Below the pieces are notes generated by a model, which was given only the letters and a program-made list of their open reading frames with translations, had not been told where the DNA came from and did no database searches. A stretch of DNA of 35,171 nt from an uncultured Pseudomonadales bacterium (GTDB taxonomy: Bacteria > Pseudomonadota > Gammaproteobacteria > Pseudomonadales > Azotimanducaceae), in the NCBI GenBank assembly GCA_905182095.1, contig CAJJAQ010000170.1, positions 1-35,171 on the forward strand, in the 5' to 3' direction. The translations under genes and the position numbers were made by a program. Position 1 is the stretch's first letter. Every line of letters begins with the position of its first letter. Shown piece after piece: positions 30,773-35,171 of the stretch.

Positions 30773-30774
30773 CT

Positions 30775-30816
30775 GGTTTAGCTGTAAGGGTTTAGCTGTA
30801 AGGGTTTAGCGGTAAG
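30775..30816 (+). repeat. 14-bp tandem repeat GGTTTAGCTGTAAG x3
   Basis: Two exact copies (30775-30788 and 30789-30802) and one variant GGTTTAGCGGTAAG (30803-30816), followed by a broken fourth. It begins three bases after the Nudix stop and lies about 125-165 bases before the LLM start. Confidence 0.88.
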
Positions 30817-30941
30817 GGTTTGCTGGAGGGCGTAAGTTAAAGCAGGGCGGTTCCCCTCAAACCAAAAAGGACCAAAGTAGCCCAAGGCCAAATAAGACCG
30901 GATAAAGCTATTCGGCGAATTTGAATATAAGGAAAGTGATC

Positions 30942-31859
30942 ATGCGCATCGGCATATCTATTAGTTCTAGCTACCGTGTTGAAGACCCAAGTTTGGGTGC
31001 CAGATTTATGATTGAGCGTGCGGCCACAGCCCGCCGAGCGGATTTAGACAGCCTTTTCATTGGCGACCATCATGTTACGGCCCAGCCTTACTACCAAAAT
31101 TCTCCAATGCTGGGCCGCTTACTTGCCGAGTGGAACAACAAGCCGGCTGGGGCACTCTACCTTTTACCTTTGTGGCACCCGGTATTGCTGGCTGAACAAA
31201 TTGCGACCCTTGCCGCCATCATGGAGGGCAGGTTTATTTTGCAATGTGCGTTAGGAGGAGAGCGGCCACAAAGTGAAGGCATGGGCATTGATATGAAGTA
31301 TCGAGCGCCCATGTTTGAAGACAGCCTAGATATTATGCAACGACTTTGGGCTGGCGAAACTGTTACTCATGAACGGTTTTGGAATATTAAGAATGCCAAA
31401 ATTTCACCGCTGCCCGCCCAGAAGATAGAAGTGTGGGTGGGTTCATCTGCGCCAGCTGCGTTGAACAGAACGGCGCGGGTGGCCGAAGGTTGGCTGGCGC
31501 AACCTGGGCTGAGTTTGCAGGGCGCAACAGATCAGCTTAATCAATATCGTCAGGCTTGTGCCGAGCATAATCGCCAGCCCACGGCAGTAGCTGTTAGGCG
31601 GGATATTTTTGTCGGCGGTACCTCCCAAGAGGCAGAAGCCTTTAAAAGTAAAGCTGTGGAAAAAGGCTATAGAGGGTTTGCCCCTGAGTCGATGTTGGTG
31701 GGTAGCGTTAACCAAGTGGCAGATGAATTGGCGGCTTTTAAGGAGGCCGGTTTTACCGATGTCATTATTCGCAATATGTCATCGAACCAGTCTGAGGCTC
31801 TGGCCAGTATAGAAAGAATTGCAGAGGTCAAAGCTATGCTCGAGCGTTCAGATCAGTAA
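30942..31859 (+). CDS. LLM-class flavin-dependent oxidoreductase, second type
   Basis: A 305-residue luciferase-like TIM barrel from the ATG at 30942; AAGGAAAG lies upstream. The alternative TTG at 30921 lacks a ribosome site. Motifs: MRIGISISSS, ATARRADLDSLFIGDHHV, the strand LPLWHPVLLAEQIATLAAIMEGRFILQCALGG, and SSAPAALNRTARVAEGWLAQPG near residue 175. This is a bacterial luciferase-like monooxygenase distinct from the protein at 7453-8475. Likely oxidises a hydrophobic or CoA-linked compound with FMN or F420. It appears to be a single-gene unit, separated from the Nudix gene by a 169-base gap containing repeats. Confidence 0.88.
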   Translation: MRIGISISSSYRVEDPSLGARFMIERAATARRADLDSLFIGDHHVTAQPYYQNSPMLGRLLAEWNNKPAGALYLLPLWHPVLLAEQIATLAAIMEGRFILQCALGGERPQSEGMGIDMKYRAPMFEDSLDIMQRLWAGETVTHERFWNIKNAKISPLPAQKIEVWVGSSAPAALNRTARVAEGWLAQPGLSLQGATDQLNQYRQACAEHNRQPTAVAVRRDIFVGGTSQEAEAFKSKAVEKGYRGFAPESMLVGSVNQVADELAAFKEAGFTDVIIRNMSSNQSEALASIERIAEVKAMLERSDQ

Positions 31860-32114
31860 AAAACCGCCCCATCAAATGGGCTAAAAATTCTTAAAAAAAC
31901 TATTTACATCCTCTTTTAACGGCAGATAATCCAGCTTAATGACTTTGTATTTTGTTGGGTACCTTTGCCCGCAAACGACGGTGTTTTTGGTTGCTGGTTA
32001 GGGTGTTCTTTTTAACGAGGCTGCCTGATCATAGACTGAAAACTTTTTTACAGACAAGTAACTTAACCGCGAACGAAAGATAGAAATTATCTGTTTCGAG
32101 TTGGGAGAACCTTT

Positions 32115-32342
32115 ATGAAGAACCCGGGTGAGGATGAAGCGCGAGGCATCGAAGACGATGTGTTGGATGAAAATTTTATCGAAGAAAGCGCAGATTGGGA
32201 AAGCTCTGAGCCGGAGTGGGGCAATGGCAAAGGTGATCAGCTCACCTGTTCTGCGAAGACCAAAATGACACGTCAGGCCATAGAAGATTGGCATGAGCAA
32301 CGCAGAATTGAGCGCGAGCTTGATGCGCTGCTAAATGACTAG
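32115..32342 (+). CDS. Small acidic protein with basic C-terminal helix (PA3496-like)
   Basis: A 75-residue protein with an acidic N-terminal half (DEARGIEDDVLDENFIEESADWE), a short linker, and a C-terminal helix TRQAIEDWHEQRRIERELDALLND. The 'R.AIED..E.RRI..ELD.L' ending resembles the small PA3496 family, but the match is from memory and weak. The strong ribosome site GGGAGA lies six to twelve bases before the ATG. It contains one cysteine and no signal peptide. Possibly a soluble protein that binds a basic partner; function unknown. Neighbour genes are in the other direction or distant, so it is a single unit. Confidence 0.6.
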   Translation: MKNPGEDEARGIEDDVLDENFIEESADWESSEPEWGNGKGDQLTCSAKTKMTRQAIEDWHEQRRIERELDALLND

Positions 32343-32520
32343 TTTTAGGCGCTGAGGCGTAATGACTTTAATTCCAAGGCGTTACCTCACATAAAATAGT
32401 TGGCACAAACGATGCGGTATTAGTGTTGGATATTTTTGCTTGCGCTTGTAAAGGGCGTCACGCGAAATTTGGTTGGCGGAGTGATGGCGTTAGTGATCAA
32501 GTAATAACCGAAATTCCTCG

Positions 32521-32563
32521 ATCGCGGCGATAACAAATTTATTGTCGTCGTTATTGCCGCGAT
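32521..32563. repeat. Long inverted repeat (14-bp arms)
   Basis: ATCGCGGCGATAAC (32521-32534) and GTTATTGCCGCGAT (32550-32563) are reverse complements at 13 of 14 positions, with a 15-base loop. It is 49 bases past the stop of the spondin-domain gene on the minus strand. There is no T-run on either side, so a factor-independent terminator is not supported; a transcript stabiliser or a mobile repeat are alternatives. Confidence 0.75.
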
Positions 32564-32611
32564 TAGGCGATGTATAAAATCTCTAGAGTAGCCGGCTAAA
32601 GTCTGCGCTCG

Positions 32612-33340
32612 CTAGTTTAATCGCTCAACGCGGATTTGGATGGCGGGGTGATCCCAGCGATGAATAGAAGAAAGTGCTGATGTGGTGAGCCCGTCAGTAG
32701 TTGTGACTACGCCTGCGTGCACGAACACGCTATCTCTGACATCGTCGCGAACGGCGTTGAAGCCTTCTTGAGCGCCGCCAGCTGCTGCAGGGCCGGGCAT
32801 GGTAGCGGCAGTTTCAGTATTTGCCTCTGTGCCAGTGTCATAACTCAGCGCATTCACGCGCATGGATTCATTAGAGTTCAGGGTCGATATATCAATGCGG
32901 TTGAGAGCCGCGATAGCGTCATTTGTATTCACTAGCATTGCTACTAAAGACAGTGACAGACTTCTGATTTGGGATTCAGTCACTTCGACCTCTATACTTT
33001 CAGATTCTCCCGGTCCTATATCGCCGGTTCCAGAGGCCGCGCCAAAGACACCTACCATGTTTTCAGCCGCAGCAAGTAAAGCGCTATTGTCACCACTCTC
33101 AGCAAGCATCTCTAACTCTGTAGAAGCAGGTTCGCCAAGGTTAAAGGTGCTCCAGCTACCGTCATGTAACACAATGGCAACAGGTGAAAATGGTTGTGCA
33201 GCTGTGGTGTTAGTCAGGGTCACTCGGTAACTGATGGCGGCTTGCTGTGTAAATGACGTCGCTAGATTGCTGTTGGCCCCGCAAGCCACTAACAGTGATG
33301 CTGATATTGCAGTCAGGCTTAGTTTTAAGAGAATTTTCAT
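32612..33340 (-). CDS. Spondin-domain lipoprotein (Spondin_N)
   Basis: A 242-residue secreted protein. Using the ATG at 33340 with AAGGAAAG upstream, the N terminus is MKILLKLSLTAISASLLVAC, a lipoprotein signal with the lipobox LVAC (Cys at about residue 20); the longer frame to 33379 is unlikely. The body has the Spondin_N pattern: YRVTLTNTTAAQPFSPVAIVLHD, LAESGDNSALL, GPGESESIEVEV, LSLVAMLVNTNDAIAALN, NALSYDTGTEANTE and a C-terminal IHRWDHPAIQIRVERL. It lies 10 bases after a paralogous gene. Family members are found in bacterial surface or periplasmic proteins with unknown roles, sometimes linked to metal or matrix binding. Confidence 0.86.
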   Translation of the reverse strand: MKILLKLSLTAISASLLVACGANSNLATSFTQQAAISYRVTLTNTTAAQPFSPVAIVLHDGSWSTFNLGEPASTELEMLAESGDNSALLAAAENMVGVFGAASGTGDIGPGESESIEVEVTESQIRSLSLSLVAMLVNTNDAIAALNRIDISTLNSNESMRVNALSYDTGTEANTETAATMPGPAAAGGAQEGFNAVRDDVRDSVFVHAGVVTTTDGLTTSALSSIHRWDHPAIQIRVERLN

Positions 33341-33350
33341 TGTGCTTTCC

Positions 33351-34130
33351 TTAACGTACGGTGACAGTGATTCTGGCAACAGGATTGAGCCAACGCTGTA
33401 CCCTGCTATCTACGTCGCTTATGCCGCCCGCTGTATTGGCGTCACCTAAGTTGCCGCGGTGGATGTGGACAAAACCTTCAGTAGTGGTTGTCACGCCTGT
33501 GCCGCCTGTTCCAAGTACTGGGTTTAGCGGTTCTGGAACTGGAAAACCTGGTGTGTTCAAATCGCCGCCGCCACGTAATTCATCATTGGCTTCGGTGCCT
33601 GCGTCGTAGGCGTTGGCATAAAAGGTATAGGTGCCAGCTTCGGTGGGGATATCAACTGCATTTAGCCCAACGAACCCGTCATTAGATGGCAACACCATTG
33701 CCACAATAGACAGTTGTGTATTTGCCGTGGCGTTAATCGTGTCTAGCGTGCTCGTAGCTGTGGCGCCCGGGGCTAGCAAGCCCGCCGCTGGGTTGTTGTC
33801 CATAGTCGCACCTGAGCTGGTTAATACGCGTGCAAGGTCTTCAATCTCTCCGGTTTCAGCCATCGTTTGCAATTCAGTCGAGGCGCTTACGCCACTGGCG
33901 AATAGGTTAACGTCGGCAGCATGTGCTACTACGGCAATCGGAGTAAAGTATAAGCCTCGGGTTATGTTGTCGATGGTGATATCAAAGTCGACTGCCGCAG
34001 CCATTGGGGCTAGGGCAGATAAAATAATGGCTATAAGACATTTGTTAGTTTTTGCGATGAATCGCTTCAATATGCTATTTGTCGTAGCAGATAGTTGGAT
34101 TGCAGGTCGGTCGAGGTGGTTAATTAACAT
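33351..34130 (-). CDS. Spondin-domain secreted protein, paralogue of the next gene
   Basis: A 259-residue protein with an N-terminal export signal: about 25 polar residues, then a hydrophobic stretch CLIAIILSALAPMAAAV, cleaved after AAA. No lipobox is present, so it differs from its lipoprotein neighbour. The Spondin_N body shows FDITIDNITRGLYFTPIAVVAHAADVNLF, ELQTMAETGEIEDL, GLLAPGATATSTLDT, LSIVAMVLPSNDGFVGLNAVDIP, FYANAYDAGTEANDELRGG and VQRWLNPVARITVTVR. The ATG at 34130 is the only ATG before the signal; it has a weak GGAAA about eight bases upstream. Together with the following gene (10-base gap) it forms a two-gene operon arising by tandem duplication. Confidence 0.86.
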   Translation of the reverse strand: MLINHLDRPAIQLSATTNSILKRFIAKTNKCLIAIILSALAPMAAAVDFDITIDNITRGLYFTPIAVVAHAADVNLFASGVSASTELQTMAETGEIEDLARVLTSSGATMDNNPAAGLLAPGATATSTLDTINATANTQLSIVAMVLPSNDGFVGLNAVDIPTEAGTYTFYANAYDAGTEANDELRGGGDLNTPGFPVPEPLNPVLGTGGTGVTTTTEGFVHIHRGNLGDANTAGGISDVDSRVQRWLNPVARITVTVR

Positions 34131-34356
34131 ATGTGAGGTTTCCGAAAGTAAGTAAATTTGTTAGAACAAAATTTGCGTAGTCGATTAGAAAAACATATTG
34201 CTACGAACTTAGTCACCTGATTGGCGTAAAAGTTGTGTTTGGGCAGGTTGCGGGCTTATTGAAAGCCTGTTTTTAAGGTTGGTTGTTGGTGCTTTTAAAC
34301 CCATAAATCGCACCCGCATTATGTTAAGTTAAGGCTTATTACTATTTGAGCGCCTT

Positions 34357-34692
34357 ATGTCTGACTTGCCCAATTGCCCTGAATGTAGTTCTGCACTTAC
34401 CTATCCAGATGGTGAGTTTTTAGTCTGTCCAGAATGCGCGCACGAGTGGAGTCCTACTGATAACCAGGGTGATTTGGAGGAGGGTGTGAAAGATGCTCAC
34501 GGTAATCTTTTACAAAATGGCGACACTATTAGTGTGATCAAAGATCTGAAAGTGAAAGGCTCTTCCTTGGTGGTGAAAGTGGGTACAAAGGTCAAGAATA
34601 TTCGGTTAGTGGACGGCGATCACGACATTGATTGTAGAATTGACGGCGTGGGTGCCATGAAGCTTAAGTCTGAGTTCGTCAAGAAAGTCTGA
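34357..34692 (+). CDS. yjdM: PhnA/YjdM zinc-ribbon protein
   Basis: A 111-residue protein with the family layout: an N-terminal zinc ribbon [10 protein letters not shown]...[11 protein letters not shown] (Cys at residues 7, 10, 25 and 28), then the PhnA C-terminal beta-barrel segment [39 protein letters not shown], and a basic end EFVKKV. Formerly called alkylphosphonate utilisation operon protein PhnA, it is not a phosphonoacetate hydrolase; its role is unclear and probably nucleic-acid related. Start ATG at 34357 lies after GAGCGCCTT, a weak site. Stand-alone gene with its own leader. Confidence 0.92.
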   Translation: MSDLPNCPECSSALTYPDGEFLVCPECAHEWSPTDNQGDLEEGVKDAHGNLLQNGDTISVIKDLKVKGSSLVVKVGTKVKNIRLVDGDHDIDCRIDGVGAMKLKSEFVKKV

Positions 34693-35017
34693 TCCTTGGT
34701 TGGTCTGTATCGTTGAGGGTAGGTCGGTTGACTTGCCTAGAGCCTAGCCGCCCGCGTGTAATCTTTCGAGTGTCCCCTTGCCTTGCCTGAACCGTTTTTT
34801 ATTCTTTCGCCAACTCGTCATAACCCCGTCATAGCCCTTCGCTTGTATTCCTATCCCCTTAAAGACAGAATCTTCGTTAAGAGGGAGATTCCATTGCTTG
34901 GCTTAAGACAATGTGTGTATCTGATTTTGACCTGATTTTTCCGGGCATTAGATGCAATTTAGCTATGTCAAAATCCAACGTGAAAGTCCTGCAAGCAAAA
35001 AAATTTTGGGGAAATCA
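34693..35017. other. Gap before the biotin carboxylase gene
   Basis: No coding sequence or RNA gene seen. A 21-codon frame from an ATG at 34965 lies just before the carboxylase start in another frame, without a ribosome site, and is not called. The A+T-rich middle (around 34790-34800) may hold promoter elements. GGGGA at 35009-35012 serves the next gene. Confidence 0.5.
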
Positions 35018-35171
35018 GTGTCTAATTTAAACAAGCTACTTATTGCTAATCGTGGCGAAATAGCCATCCGTATCACTCGTGCCGCTCAAGAATTGAGCAT
35101 CACAGCAGTTGCCATTTATCCCGAAGATGACGCTCAGTCTTTGCATGTACGCTTAGCTGATGAGGCTATTG
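35018..35171 (+). CDS. Biotin carboxylase (acetyl-/propionyl-CoA carboxylase alpha type), N-terminal fragment
   Basis: Only the first 51 codons are in the window. GTG start at 35018 with GGGGA about six bases upstream. The sequence [48 protein letters not shown] matches the N-terminal domain of biotin carboxylases (the [11 protein letters not shown] signature and the ED..S.H...ADEA strand). In full it should hydrolyse ATP to carboxylate biotin for an acyl-CoA carboxylase, and may be a multi-domain protein of more than 650 residues. The matching beta subunit at 18463-20013 is 15 kb away, so they need not belong to the same enzyme. Confidence 0.9.
   Translation, partial: MSNLNKLLIANRGEIAIRITRAAQELSITAVAIYPEDDAQSLHVRLADEAI

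Noticed and set aside
34965-35033. Short ORF overlapping the biotin carboxylase start
   Set aside because: About 21 codons, a different frame, no ribosome site and no family match.
1-35171. tRNA or rRNA genes
   Set aside because: I saw no cloverleaf-like or rRNA-like sequence while reading, but I could not run a covariance search, so small RNAs may be missed.

Overview
The window looks like chromosome of a free-living, probably marine, heterotrophic gammaproteobacterium. The support is the overall protein character: a Fur close to the oceanospirillal/pseudomonad type, a PhnA/YjdM protein, a dimeric acyl-CoA dehydrogenase pair, LLM flavoenzymes, CoA carboxylases and a SIRT4-type sirtuin. I could not place it further from sequence alone. 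No rRNA, tRNA, prophage, plasmid origin or CRISPR array was seen. Both ends cut genes: the tail of an acyl-CoA desaturase on the left and the head of a biotin carboxylase on the right.

Layout. 1-7.4 kb: desaturase tail, a sodium:solute symporter, a secreted EstB-type serine hydrolase, an unknown membrane protein, a glutathione S-transferase, a sirtuin deacylase and a secreted DUF6491-like protein. 7.45-8.5 kb: an LLM monooxygenase. 8.8-9.3 kb: a graveyard in which the C-terminal end of an IS91-like transposase is joined to a decayed, internally deleted IS66 transposase. 9.5-11.1 kb: a 14-bp tandem repeat array and an orphan nucleotidyltransferase flanked by gene-poor DNA. 11.1-13.7 kb: a MerR-TPR fusion protein, a cysteine-free Fur and a cysteine synthase, with a possible small ORF linking the last two. 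14.1-17.6 kb: a co-directional cluster of serine hydrolase, secreted M20 amidohydrolase and NAD(P)-dependent dehydrogenase. 17.8-20.3 kb: histidine phosphatase, acyl-CoA carboxyltransferase and a small beta-rich protein in one minus-strand operon. 20.8-23.3 kb: DUF805 protein, then a minus-strand operon GIN-domain adhesin-like protein -> DUF6249-like membrane protein -> ECF sigma factor -> small membrane protein. 23.4-26.8 kb: a probable nuclease-fold protein, GlpD and an EamA exporter. 27-29.3 kb: an acyl-CoA dehydrogenase pair. 29.5-30.8 kb: dUTPase plus Nudix hydrolase. 30.9-35.2 kb: a second LLM enzyme, a small acidic protein, two tandem spondin-domain secreted proteins, PhnA and the start of a biotin carboxylase.

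How the genes fit together. Lipid and CoA-ester metabolism recurs (desaturase, two CoA carboxylase parts, acyl-CoA dehydrogenase pair, GlpD, EstB-type esterases, LLM enzymes), which suits an organism living on lipids, steroids or other hydrophobic carbon. dUTPase and Nudix form a nucleotide-pool cleaning pair. The ECF sigma operon looks like a self-contained envelope-sensing module.

The most unusual overall signal is not a gene but the DNA between genes. At least ten intergenic sites carry different short tandem repeats (unit lengths 6-15 bp, three to six copies), several of them directly in front of start codons. I found no complete, clearly novel multi-gene system. The best candidates for new biology are the repeat landscape, the sigma/GIN/DUF6249 operon, the orphan nucleotidyltransferase with its upstream repeat array, and the EIQ-motif nuclease-like protein.
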